From JABDQW01 sp942492025 (GTDB lineage Bacteria; Pseudomonadota; Gammaproteobacteria; SZUA-229), in contig CALODJ010000003.1 in NCBI GenBank assembly GCA_942492025.1, positions 434,001-498,000 on the forward strand: a stretch of DNA of 64,000 nt, in the 5' to 3' direction. The notes below the pieces were generated by a model. The model had not been told where the DNA came from and did no database searches. It saw only the letters and a program-made list of their open reading frames with translations. Position 1 is the first letter of the stretch. The number at the start of each line of letters is the position of its first letter. Below are positions 43,391 through 51,996 of this stretch, piece after piece. The translations under genes were made by a program, and so were the position numbers.

Positions 43391-43568
43391 GGTGAATATT
43401 TCCTGCTAGTCGCAATCGAGGACGCAACTTATCAGGTCAATCGGCCAACTGCAATATCGGAACCCGCTATAATGCTGCGTCAAACGTGTCGAGAACAGAC
43501 TTGAAAATGTCATGAACTCTGGCCTCTGTGTTTGGTCAGACGTAGTCATTGTCACGGTAGGAACAATT

Positions 43569-44930
43569 ATGATTGGTTTTAAAAAATCAGGCGTCGTATT
43601 CAGCTTTCTGTTACTGCTCTTGCCGGGGATGGCTGTCTCTCACACGCCACCCGAAGTACCTGACAATGGCATACCGACGCTCGCTCCAATGGTGGAAAAA
43701 GCGAGACCCGCGGTGGTGAATATCGCCACCACCGGTCACGTTGATATGCAGAACCACCCTTTGCTGAACGATCCCTTCTTCAAGCGTTTCTTCGAAGGCT
43801 ACAGAGACCTGCCGCAACGCAAGGAAACGAAAAGTCTGGGCTCGGGTGTCGTCATCGACGCGGAAAACGGCTATATCGTTACCAACCACCATGTGGTCGA
43901 GGATGCCCAGGAAATCGCTATCACCATGCACAATGGCAACCATTTCGAGGCTAAACTGATCGGATCCGATCCGGAAGTCGATATTGCCATCCTGCAGGCC
44001 GATATCAAGGGGCTGCAGGCAATCCCATTCGGCAATTCTGATAGGCTGCGTGTCGGTGATTTTGCGGTCGCTATCGGAAATCCCTTTGGACTTGGGCAGA
44101 CAGTGACGTCCGGTATTGTCAGTGCCCTGGGTCGAACCGGGCTGGGTATAGAGGGGTACGAGAATTTCATACAGACCGATGCATCGATCAACCCGGGTAA
44201 CTCGGGCGGTGCGCTGGTCAACCTGAGGGGAGAGCTGATCGGCATCAATACCGCCATTCTCGCTGCGGGTGGACAAGGCAATGTGGGCATCGGTTTTGCT
44301 ATTCCAATCAATATGGTGCGACAGATCGCCGATCAGCTGATTGAGTATGGCGAAGTTCGCCGGGGTATGCTCGGGGTGATCATGCAGAACCTGACGCCAG
44401 AACTGGCAGGGGCATTCGGGCTGGATCTACATCAGGGTGTCGTGATTTCCCAAGTCATCGAAGACACAGCGGCCGAGCGGGCGGGTCTTGAGGTGGGCGA
44501 TGTTGTAGTCGCAATCAATGGTACGCCCGTGAAAAGCGCTTCTGCCATGCGCAATATGGTGGGCTTACTCCGGGTTGGCGATGAAATGAACATCAGCGTG
44601 ATTCGTGACGGTGAAAAGAAAATGGTACTAGCGGTCGTTGGTGACGTGAATGACCTGTCCATGGCCGGCACGAAAATCAATCAACGTTTTGCGGGTGCCA
44701 CCATCGAAGAAAAGGAAAAAGCCGGAAAGACGATGCTCGTTGTGACTGAAGTACAGGAAGACAGTGCGGCCTGGCACGCGCATCTGCGCGAAGGTGATAT
44801 CATTCTGTCCGTTAACCGCAAACCCGTACAAACGTTGGCAGAGTTGCAGAAAATCGTTGGTGACAAGGACGCGCAAATACTGCTGAACATACAACGCGGC
44901 CGCACGGCACTGTTTGTGTTGATCGAGTAA
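43569..44930 (+). CDS. degQ: Periplasmic serine protease DegQ/DegP (HtrA family)
   Basis: A protein of about 453 residues with a signal peptide (VVFSFLLLLLPGMAVSH). The trypsin-like domain carries the triad His108 (TNHHVV), Asp138 (DPEVDIA) and Ser212 (NPGNSGGAL). Two PDZ domains follow (about 250-340 and 365-450), the DegQ/DegP layout. It degrades or chaperones misfolded periplasmic proteins. ATG at 43569 has AGGAAC upstream and gives a normal signal peptide; the longer frame from 43512 does not. Confidence 0.93.
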   Translation: MIGFKKSGVVFSFLLLLLPGMAVSHTPPEVPDNGIPTLAPMVEKARPAVVNIATTGHVDMQNHPLLNDPFFKRFFEGYRDLPQRKETKSLGSGVVIDAENGYIVTNHHVVEDAQEIAITMHNGNHFEAKLIGSDPEVDIAILQADIKGLQAIPFGNSDRLRVGDFAVAIGNPFGLGQTVTSGIVSALGRTGLGIEGYENFIQTDASINPGNSGGALVNLRGELIGINTAILAAGGQGNVGIGFAIPINMVRQIADQLIEYGEVRRGMLGVIMQNLTPELAGAFGLDLHQGVVISQVIEDTAAERAGLEVGDVVVAINGTPVKSASAMRNMVGLLRVGDEMNISVIRDGEKKMVLAVVGDVNDLSMAGTKINQRFAGATIEEKEKAGKTMLVVTEVQEDSAAWHAHLREGDIILSVNRKPVQTLAELQKIVGDKDAQILLNIQRGRTALFVLIE

Positions 44931-44934
44931 CGGA

Positions 44935-45366
44935 CTAGCTGTTGGGTGTGTCATGCACCCAGCGTTCACTTTCATCCGTGGTTTCTTTTTTCCAGAAAGG
45001 GGCGCGCGCCTTCAGTTCTTCGATAAGAAAACGACAGGCGTCAAACGCCTCTGCACGGTGAGCAGACCAGGCAGCGACCAGCACAATCGCATCGCCGGGC
45101 AGGATTTTACCATGACGATGGATGATCAGACAGTCGACCAGGTTCCAGCGGCTGACAGCATCCTCTACTGCGGATTCGAGGAATTGCTGCGTCATTTCAG
45201 GATAGTGTTCGAGTGTCATCGAGTGAACACTGTCGCCGAGATTGAAGTCACGCATCGTGCCGATAAACGTGGCGCAGGCGCCCTGTTGGCCTCTGGCCAG
45301 GCCAGCCTCCCGCTCCGACAGTGACTGCCAGGGATCAAATGCCTCGCGAGTCAGCGTGACCGTCAT
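44935..45366 (-). CDS. moaE: Molybdopterin synthase catalytic subunit
   Basis: A protein of about 143 residues. With MoaD it inserts sulfur into cyclic pyranopterin to make molybdopterin. It shows GACATFIGTMRDFNLGDSVH, LEHYPEMTQQFLE, IIHRHGKILPGDAIVLVAAW and the late KARAPFWKKETTDESERWV with the catalytic lysine. ATG at 45366 overlaps the moaD stop as ATGA; a TTG at 45372 is less likely. Confidence 0.94.
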   Translation of the reverse strand: MTVTLTREAFDPWQSLSEREAGLARGQQGACATFIGTMRDFNLGDSVHSMTLEHYPEMTQQFLESAVEDAVSRWNLVDCLIIHRHGKILPGDAIVLVAAWSAHRAEAFDACRFLIEELKARAPFWKKETTDESERWVHDTPNS

Positions 45367-45602
45367 GAGCAACCCCCGGTCACCGGTGGGAAAAATGCGA
45401 TTTCATCACCGTCATCGATGTGATCGTCAAAGTGTGCATGAACCATGTTGATCGCGCACAGGGTGTTGTCCGGCCGGTTTAGATGGTCAGTCACGTGGTC
45501 CCAGACATCCGCTACCGTTGTCAGGTTCTGCGCCTCGACCGTGATATCGCTCAGCCCGGTTTGTTCAGCCAGGCTGGCAAAAAACTTGACATTTAATTGC
45601 AT
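45363..45602 (-). CDS. moaD: Molybdopterin synthase sulfur carrier subunit, C-terminus extended past Gly-Gly
   Basis: A 79-residue ubiquitin-fold protein, MQLNVKFFASLAEQTGLSDI, ending DDGDEIAFFPPVTGGCS. MoaD normally ends in Gly-Gly, which is adenylated and thiocarboxylated. Here two extra residues, Cys-Ser, follow. Either the tail is removed, or this variant tolerates it, or the final codons are an artefact of overlap with moaE. Confidence 0.9.
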   Translation of the reverse strand: MQLNVKFFASLAEQTGLSDITVEAQNLTTVADVWDHVTDHLNRPDNTLCAINMVHAHFDDHIDDGDEIAFFPPVTGGCS

Positions 45603-45674
45603 ATTAGAACTATAACGGCTTTATGGTGGCCATGTCACTTGTTAAGCTTTCAAGGTTGATATTGAAAAAGCGGT

Positions 45675-46190
45675 ATGATGACCCGATTGAATCACTTTAA
45701 TGATGCCGGCGAGGCGCACATGGTTGATGTCGGCGACAAGCAGGTCACGGCACGCAAGGCGGTTGCGCAGGGCAGGATACAGATGCAGGCGGAGACGCTG
45801 AGGCGCATCATCGATGGCAAACACAACAAGGGTGATGTCCTGGGTGTGGCACGTATAGCGGGTATCATGGCGGCAAAGAAAACCTCTGATCTTGTCCCGC
45901 TTTGCCATCCTCTGACACTGACCCATGTTGAAATAGAGCTGGTTACGGATACGGTGCTGCAGTCCGTGTTGTGCCAGGCAACCGTTGAAACCCGGGATGT
46001 TACCGGCGTTGAGATGGAGGCGCTGAATGCCGTGCAGGTCAGCTTGCTGACCGTTTATGATATGTGCAAGGCTATTGATCGCGGCATGTTGATTACCGAC
46101 ATTGGCTTGATCAGCAAGTGTGGTGGGCATTCGGGCGACTGGCACAGTGAAGCGCCACCTTTGATTAAACGTTATACCTCCGCGGAATGA
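45675..46190 (+). CDS. moaC: Cyclic pyranopterin monophosphate synthase
   Basis: A 171-residue enzyme of molybdenum-cofactor synthesis. It shows MVDVGDKQVTARKAVAQGRI, GVARIAGIMAAKKTSDLVPL, CHPLTLTHVEIEL, GVEMEALNAVQVSLLTVYDM and CKAIDRGM. It is divergent from moaDE, so most of the pathway after the first step is encoded here; moaA is not in the window. Start at 45675 or the next ATG, 45678. Confidence 0.95.
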   Translation: MMTRLNHFNDAGEAHMVDVGDKQVTARKAVAQGRIQMQAETLRRIIDGKHNKGDVLGVARIAGIMAAKKTSDLVPLCHPLTLTHVEIELVTDTVLQSVLCQATVETRDVTGVEMEALNAVQVSLLTVYDMCKAIDRGMLITDIGLISKCGGHSGDWHSEAPPLIKRYTSAE

Positions 46191-46197
46191 ATACCTT

Positions 46198-48432
46198 ATG
46201 AAAAAGCTGAAACTCGTTCTGAAAATTTTTGGCATTGTTGTCGTGCTTTTGCTGCTTGTTGTGGCAGCATTTGTTTTTACCTTCGACCCGAATAACTATA
46301 AAGATACCATCACCGCCCAGGTTGAAAAACAGACCGGGCGTGATTTTGAAATTGCGGGTGATATCCGCCTGTCAGTCTTTCCCTGGATTGGAATCAAGGT
46401 CGAAGATGTAAAACTGGCGAACGCAAAGGGTTTCAGTGATGAGCCGTTTGCGCGAATGGCGCAGCTTGACGTCAAGGTCATGCTAATGCCCTTGTTGCGC
46501 AAAGAACTGCAAGTTGACAAGGTACGTCTGCATGGCCTGTTTGCTTCGCTGGAGGTCGATGAACAGGGCAACAACAACTGGTCGGATCTGGCCGGGCAGG
46601 AAGATGTCTCGCAACAGCCGCCCACACCAGAGCAGACAGTCGATGAGGGTGAACAGCCGCCGGCACTGGCAGCACTGGCCATCAATGGTGTTGAGTTGAT
46701 TGATGCCTCTGTGAAGTGGACGGATCTGCAGAATAATGTGCACTCGCATTTGTCAGGATTCAGTCTGACCATGGGCGCTATTCGTTTCAATGAAGCGGTG
46801 GATATCGAATTAAATACCAGCGTTAAGCACAATGAGCCCGAACTTGATGCCCAGATCAATCTGACGACCCGGCTTACCTTCAACGAGGCGTTTACCAATG
46901 TGTTACTGGATGCATTAAAGCTGAAGGTAACAGCCAATGCACCGTCGCTGTTCACCGAACAAGTGGACTTGCTGTTGCTGAGTAATATCAATATTGATGT
47001 CGATCAACAGGTTGCGGCATTGAATAACACCAGCGTATCGGCTATGGGTGTGACTTTATATGTCAACGTGGAAGTGGCCAATCTGGTATCAGAGCCGGTG
47101 ATCAGTGGAAACGTTTACACGGACGACATCAACGCGCGTATTCTGGCGGGCCGCCTGGGCATTGAACTACCGCCCATGGCCAGCGATAGCAGTATGACAA
47201 AAATCGCCTATGCGTCCACATTCAAGGCGAGTGCCAATATGATAGAGATGAACGCTATCAAGCTGACGCTGGATGACACGGATATCACAGGCTGGTTACA
47301 TGTGCCCGATGTGGCACAACCGACGGTGCGTTACAAACTGCACATGAGTTCGATCGATGCTGATGCCTACCTGCCGCCGGTCAGCGATGTCGCAGCAGGG
47401 GAGCCAATCCCGGCTGGCCCAGTTGAGGGTACGGCGGCCGTTGACTCCAGCGCAGATCCGGACGATGCTGAAATCGAGTTACCGGTCGAATTGCTGCGCA
47501 AACTCAATATGGAAGGCCAGCTGAACATGGACAGTGTCACAGTCAACAAAATACCGCTCACTGCTATACTGGTCGAAACGCAGGCCAAAGCAGGCTTGAT
47601 ACGGATTGATCCACTGCAACTGAAAACACTCGATGGCAATGTTAACGGCAGCGTGATGATGAATGTGAAAGGCGAGACGCCCGCTTATTCGGTTGGCCTG
47701 AAAGCCTCGAACATACGCCCGGGACCGGTTGTCAACCCGATGCTTGTAGGGGTGTTTGGAGAGCAGGAAGTGACCCTGGAGGGTGCGGCCAACATGCTCG
47801 CGGACATCAACACCAGCGGTACGCGCGTCTCGCAGTTAAAGCAGGTGGCCAAAGGCAAGCTGACGTTCGATATGGCCAAGACCGTGCTGCAGGGCGTCGA
47901 CTTCGAACACTTTGCGCGTAATGTGGTGGCTGATTATCTGGCCACAAAGAGTCTGCCTGTACCCGCCGACTGGCGTGGCAGCCTTAATCCGGAAACGAAA
48001 ACCGCGTTTAACCGTGCCCATGCCAGTGCCGTGGTGGCGAACGGTGACATCACCAATCCTGACTTGATTCTGGATTCGACCCGACTCAAGGTCACCGGCC
48101 AGGGTGTGGTAAATATCATGCGCAACGATATGGATTATCGCGCACTGGTGGATATCAAACCACCACGCCGGCAAACGACCGCAGATAAGTTACTGGATCA
48201 ACCGATAGCGGTGCATATTCACGGTCCATTCGAGCTGTTGGCATACGATGTCGACACCAGCCAGATCGCCAGTTCCTTGTCCAGTCTGCTCGAGGCCGAG
48301 GCCAAGGCCAAAATCAACAAAGAGTTAGAGGAAGAAAAAGCCAAGCTGAAGGAAAAAGCTAAACAGGAAGAGGACGAGATCAAACAAAAACTCGAGGACA
48401 AATTAAAGGACAAGTTAAAAGGTCTGTTCTAG
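46198..48432 (+). CDS. AsmA-family protein
   Basis: A 744-residue protein with one N-terminal membrane helix (LKIFGIVVVLLLLVVAAFVF) and the AsmA start pattern (FDPNNYKDTITAQVEKQTGR, GDIRLSVFPWIGIKVEDVKL). The large body is beta-rich, with a late AsmA_2 region (GTRVSQLKQVAKGKLTFDMA). The C-terminal tail is highly charged and helical (EAKAKINKELEEEKAKLKEK). AsmA-like proteins are inner-membrane-anchored and are thought to affect lipid traffic to the outer membrane. The stop TAG is the border of a full miniature element. Confidence 0.9.
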   Translation: MKKLKLVLKIFGIVVVLLLLVVAAFVFTFDPNNYKDTITAQVEKQTGRDFEIAGDIRLSVFPWIGIKVEDVKLANAKGFSDEPFARMAQLDVKVMLMPLLRKELQVDKVRLHGLFASLEVDEQGNNNWSDLAGQEDVSQQPPTPEQTVDEGEQPPALAALAINGVELIDASVKWTDLQNNVHSHLSGFSLTMGAIRFNEAVDIELNTSVKHNEPELDAQINLTTRLTFNEAFTNVLLDALKLKVTANAPSLFTEQVDLLLLSNINIDVDQQVAALNNTSVSAMGVTLYVNVEVANLVSEPVISGNVYTDDINARILAGRLGIELPPMASDSSMTKIAYASTFKASANMIEMNAIKLTLDDTDITGWLHVPDVAQPTVRYKLHMSSIDADAYLPPVSDVAAGEPIPAGPVEGTAAVDSSADPDDAEIELPVELLRKLNMEGQLNMDSVTVNKIPLTAILVETQAKAGLIRIDPLQLKTLDGNVNGSVMMNVKGETPAYSVGLKASNIRPGPVVNPMLVGVFGEQEVTLEGAANMLADINTSGTRVSQLKQVAKGKLTFDMAKTVLQGVDFEHFARNVVADYLATKSLPVPADWRGSLNPETKTAFNRAHASAVVANGDITNPDLILDSTRLKVTGQGVVNIMRNDMDYRALVDIKPPRRQTTADKLLDQPIAVHIHGPFELLAYDVDTSQIASSLSSLLEAEAKAKINKELEEEKAKLKEKAKQEEDEIKQKLEDKLKDKLKGLF

Positions 48433-48743
48433 CCCGCATTTCTCACCAGGCGGCGTGGAATACTGGTAAGACATTGGTTTTTTGGAGTGAAGCTCGGATG
48501 ATTAAAAATACAGTGTGTTATTCAAGCCTGCCTATCACGGTTCAGGCTGGTCTTGGTTTGCATGAGATCGTAGGGTGCGCTGTGCGCACCGTGAATCTTC
48601 AGTGTGCTGGGCTGTTTCGGTGCGCACGGCGCACCCTACGGTCGCTTCGCCCAAGCTGTTGCTACGCTTTTCGCTCCAGAGCGGCGCTTTCGAGCACGAA
48701 TCCTGCGCCTGCTCCCGTGATCCTGGTGAGAAATGCGGGCTAG
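48430..48743 (+). mobile_element. Miniature element family 1, full-length copy C
   Basis: 314 bp counting its TAG borders, with CTAG at both ends and terminal repeats identical to copy A. It fills the whole gap between the asmA stop and the mutY start. The nested GTAGGGTGCGC palindrome is at 48570-48639. Confidence 0.93.
48570..48639. repeat. GTAGGGTGCGC palindrome, copy 6 (nested)
   Basis: Same as copy 2, including GTGCGCTGTGCGC in the left arm. Nested in miniature element copy C. Confidence 0.9.
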
Positions 48744-49793
48744 GTGACAAACCTGTCTTTCTCGCGTCGAATATTGCGCTGGTACGACCAGTATGGTCGA
48801 CACGATCTGCCATGGCAGCAGCAACGCTCACCCTATCGTGTATGGATAGCAGAAGTCATGCTGCAGCAGACGCAGGTTACCACGGTAATTCCGTACTATC
48901 TTCGGTTCATGGAGGCCTTTCCTGGTTTGAGCAGCCTCGCTGCTGCGCCGCTTGAGCGAGTGCTCGAGCAATGGTCTGGACTGGGTTATTACTCGCGCGC
49001 TCGCAATCTGCATAAAGCAGCACGCATCATTGTCTCCGATCATGACGGTGAATTTCCGGACAACTTTCACCTGGCTGTAGCCTTACCGGGTATTGGTCAA
49101 TCGACCGCGGGTGCAATACTTGCACAGGCATTGCAGCAGCGCCACGCGATACTCGATGGCAATGTCAAACGTGTGTTATGCCGTTACCATGCGGTTGACG
49201 GCTGGCCCGGTAAAGCAGCGGTGCAAAACCAGTTGTGGCGCTATGCCGAGCAGCACACGCCGCACCATCGAATCGATGATTATACCCAGGCGATGATGGA
49301 TCTGGGGGCGACTCTGTGTACACGTGCATCACCGCAGTGCGTGCAATGTCCGCTGCAGACGGATTGTGCTGCGCACAAGCTGGATCAGGTCAAACGCTAC
49401 CCGACCCCTGGACCCAAAAAGCGCCTACCGATAAGAACGGCACGCTTGTTGATCCTGACGGATGCGGCCACCGGCAGGATCATGTTGGAAAAGCGTCCGC
49501 CGCACGGTATATGGGGTGGTCTCTGGAGCTTGCCTGAAGCGCATCTGGAAGAAAGCATCGAACGGCTGTGCCAGCAGCGCTGGGACATGAGGGTGTTGGA
49601 AAACCAGGATTGCGGTGTTTTCAGGCATTCTTTCAGCCACTATCATCTTGACATCACGCCGTGCCGGGTACAGGTGCAGCCCAATGCCGCGACTGTTAAA
49701 GAACAGGGCGAGGTCACCTGGTGTACGTTGCAGGACGCAACAAGGCGCGCGCTGGCTGCACCGGTTGCACGCATCATCAAGCAACATGCTTAA
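48744..49793 (+). CDS. mutY: A/G-specific adenine DNA glycosylase
   Basis: A 349-residue base-excision enzyme that removes adenine opposite 8-oxoguanine. It shows WYDQYGRHDLPWQ at the start, VMLQQTQVTTVIPYYLRFME, the hairpin LPGIGQSTAGAILAQA, the catalytic Asp in AILDGNVKRVL, and the [4Fe-4S] loop CTRASPQCVQCPLQTDC. The C-terminal MutT-like domain (230-349) reads 8-oxoG. The GTG start directly follows the in-frame TAG border of the miniature element, so its leader is the element. Confidence 0.95.
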   Translation: MTNLSFSRRILRWYDQYGRHDLPWQQQRSPYRVWIAEVMLQQTQVTTVIPYYLRFMEAFPGLSSLAAAPLERVLEQWSGLGYYSRARNLHKAARIIVSDHDGEFPDNFHLAVALPGIGQSTAGAILAQALQQRHAILDGNVKRVLCRYHAVDGWPGKAAVQNQLWRYAEQHTPHHRIDDYTQAMMDLGATLCTRASPQCVQCPLQTDCAAHKLDQVKRYPTPGPKKRLPIRTARLLILTDAATGRIMLEKRPPHGIWGGLWSLPEAHLEESIERLCQQRWDMRVLENQDCGVFRHSFSHYHLDITPCRVQVQPNAATVKEQGEVTWCTLQDATRRALAAPVARIIKQHA

Positions 49794-49934
49794 TACTTGA
49801 CTCCAGGGCAGCGAGCCGATTAAATACGCCTCTTCCGAACAGGGCCTTAGGATCAAGTTAGCCTCGAGTCCATTGAGAGTCAGGTGATGTTGAATTGACT
49901 TGTTCCTCGCCATTCGAACCTCGTACCTGTTTCT

Positions 49935-50010
<76 letters not shown>

Positions 50011-50463
50011 TCTCTCTTTGTTTTTAAATCGCGTTACCGGTGAGATAGTCAGACCTGATTCAATTGAACTGCCGTGCAGTTAAATTGCTCGGCTCATCCC
50101 TGAGCCTCACCCCTTCGGGGCTGACGCGAAAATCTGTTCCCGACAGATTTTTCTGTTCCAGGCCTCTAATAAATTCAGTGGCTTACAGTTCCAAATATAC
50201 TTGTCATAAATTCCTTTGCGTGAATTTTGCGTGATCCTAAGCGCTGCTGAGGCGACGCAAAACCACCTGTCCCTACCAATAACCTGAACCGATAACAGTG
50301 TTGAGAAACTGATCCGCGCGATGTGTAGATTAGGAAAATAGAAGAGTCAGCGAGTAGGGTATGAGGCTGACCGGAAGTGGCGAAAAAATGGCCTTGAGTG
50401 CTGGATGAGAGACCTAGAGAACAGCCGGAGGTACGGCAAACCAACAGCTTGGGGTCAAGTGGA
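50011..50463. other. Spacer after tRNA-Phe
   Basis: It holds a hairpin followed by T-rich sequence (50129-50152) and a CTCACCCCTTCGGGG stretch that resembles 6700-6725. A minus-strand frame at 50175-50444 has no protein-like features. No gene is supported. Confidence 0.6.
50129..50152 (+). terminator. Probable intrinsic terminator downstream of tRNA-Phe
   Basis: AAAATCTGT-TCCCG-ACAGATTTTT followed by CTGTT. A stable stem with a T-rich 3' side. Confidence 0.55.
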
Positions 50464-50515
50464 GAGGGTCAGGCCTTGCATTTGACATGTCAAAAGTAAG
50501 GCCTGACACCGAACC
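50464..50515 (+). repeat. 52-bp direct repeat, copy 1
   Basis: Identical to 51945-51996. It contains the inverted pair GTCAGGCCTT/AAGGCCTGAC and the inner palindrome TTTGACATGTCAAA. This hairpin type resembles REP-like sequences mobilised by REP-associated (IS200-like) transposases; none is present here. Confidence 0.92.
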
Positions 50516-50538
50516 ACTCGACCGACAATAGCAGGGTC

Positions 50539-50721
50539 ATGGTGAGCGCATGCATCAACGAGGAAAACAGGAGTGAAATCATCCTGTACGCGATAGAAGG
50601 TGGCGGACATACTTTTCCCGGCAGCAATGTGCCCGACCGCCCGCGCCTGGTCGGAAAGAAAAACAATGATATCGATGGTGCGAAAGTTATCTGGAAGTTC
50701 TTCAATCGACATACAAAGTAA
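50539..50721 (+). pseudogene. 5'-truncated polyhydroxybutyrate depolymerase/LpqC-like esterase
   Basis: About 60 residues that match the end of LpqC/PHB depolymerase-type esterases: ILYAIEGGGHTFPGS (catalytic His region), then PDRPRLVGKKNNDIDGAKVI and WKFFNRH. The rest of the gene is missing; upstream is the 52-bp repeat, so the break lies at or near that repeat. The fragment is not expected to be functional. Confidence 0.8.
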
Positions 50722-50829
50722 ATCTACAACAAGGCTCTTTGCATCATCGCTATTCGCGTATCACTGATAGTATCATATGATGCTCCGGCATAATGTTTGC
50801 AGAGACACCGGTTATCGTAATATATAAAC

Positions 50830-51894
50830 ATGAAAGTCATTGTTATCCTTTTTATTTGCTTGTTCGCAAATGTCAGCCACGGTGAAATATACCAATGGCA
50901 GGATGGTAACGGCAGGACTCACTTTTCTGATAATCCCCCTGCAGAAAAGACGTCTGAAATAATTGAATATGATGATTATTATTCTGCAAAGAGCACTCTC
51001 TTTAATCAATTTCTGGATGAAAAGGGTAAAAGAGTATTGAAGCGTGTTTCTTACGGCGAGTTTTACCAGTACGCACCGCAAAATATTGATGAAGCATTTG
51101 CAATCGTTGTCGTGAACCATGGTATGTTCTCCAGTGACAGGACAGCAAGGGACGCAGCTTACAATACATCCAGAAGATGGCAAAGATTCTCCGAGGAAAC
51201 CGGGGCAATTATCATTGCACCTGTGTTTGATAACTACCGTTATGCCGTTACTATCGATGGCCCGCAAAGATGGGGTTATCGGGGCCTCTTCGGCCGGCAT
51301 CAGGGAGCTGATGTTTTTCTAAATGAAATTATTGCCCACTACCAGGGGATAAATCCGTTTTATGACGGAAAAATATTCCTCAGCGGGCATTCTGCCGGCG
51401 CACAGTTCGCGAACAGGTACCTGGTTCGCCACCCGGATAAAGTACATGCTGCCGCATTCAGTGCACCAGCCTGGTTTGCGCTGCCCACTGAACGTTTCGC
51501 CTGGCCAAATGGAATGGGAAACAGGTATCGCATTGTGCGCTGGTCAGGAGAAAGCCAGGATAAGATTATCGACATAAAACCGGAGTGGAAAGGCTGGCTC
51601 GAGGCAGCCCAATTAACCGTCACGGTTGTGGTGGGTAAAAATGATGTGAAAAAAATCAGGCATGTTGATGGCGTCGGGGGAGACACGCACGTGGACAGGG
51701 CGATATTCTGGGTTAATTCAATGAATGAATTCGCACAACAACATGGCGCCGAAGGCCGTGTCAAGTTGAATCTTGTGGACAACGTCGGCCATAACTTCGG
51801 CAAACTCGCCGCAGTATGCCAGGACACCATGAAAGATCAAATAAAAGCACACTTGATTAACGAGAAACAGAGCATCAGCAAACATAAAAACTGA
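50830..51894 (+). CDS. DUF4124 domain fused to an alpha/beta hydrolase
   Basis: A 354-residue protein with a signal peptide (VIVILFICLFANVSHG). A DUF4124 domain (IYQWQDGNGRTHFSDNPPAE, about 20-45) is followed by an esterase-type alpha/beta hydrolase with GHSAGAQ (Ser188) and a late NVGHNF (His). DUF4124 is common at the N-terminus of proteobacterial envelope proteins; the fusion to an esterase is unusual. The esterase part is related to the PHB depolymerase/LpqC type. The gene lies within the 52-bp direct repeats. Confidence 0.8.
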   Translation: MKVIVILFICLFANVSHGEIYQWQDGNGRTHFSDNPPAEKTSEIIEYDDYYSAKSTLFNQFLDEKGKRVLKRVSYGEFYQYAPQNIDEAFAIVVVNHGMFSSDRTARDAAYNTSRRWQRFSEETGAIIIAPVFDNYRYAVTIDGPQRWGYRGLFGRHQGADVFLNEIIAHYQGINPFYDGKIFLSGHSAGAQFANRYLVRHPDKVHAAAFSAPAWFALPTERFAWPNGMGNRYRIVRWSGESQDKIIDIKPEWKGWLEAAQLTVTVVVGKNDVKKIRHVDGVGGDTHVDRAIFWVNSMNEFAQQHGAEGRVKLNLVDNVGHNFGKLAAVCQDTMKDQIKAHLINEKQSISKHKN

Positions 51895-51944
51895 ATACAG
51901 TCGACCGAGGTAAATACATAGCAAGTCAGGTCAGAATGAATGGC

Positions 51945-51996
51945 GAGGGTCAGGCCTTGCATTTGACATGTCAAAAGTAAGGCCTGACACCGAACC
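51945..51996 (+). repeat. 52-bp direct repeat, copy 2
   Basis: Identical to 50464-50515. The two repeats bracket a 1,429-bp segment. Confidence 0.92.

Noticed and set aside
48474..48955. Plus-strand frames in the asmA-mutY gap
   Set aside because: They lie in miniature element copy C or are shadows of mutY.
50175..50444. 89-residue minus-strand frame
   Set aside because: Serine-rich with no domain, no Shine-Dalgarno and no neighbour logic.
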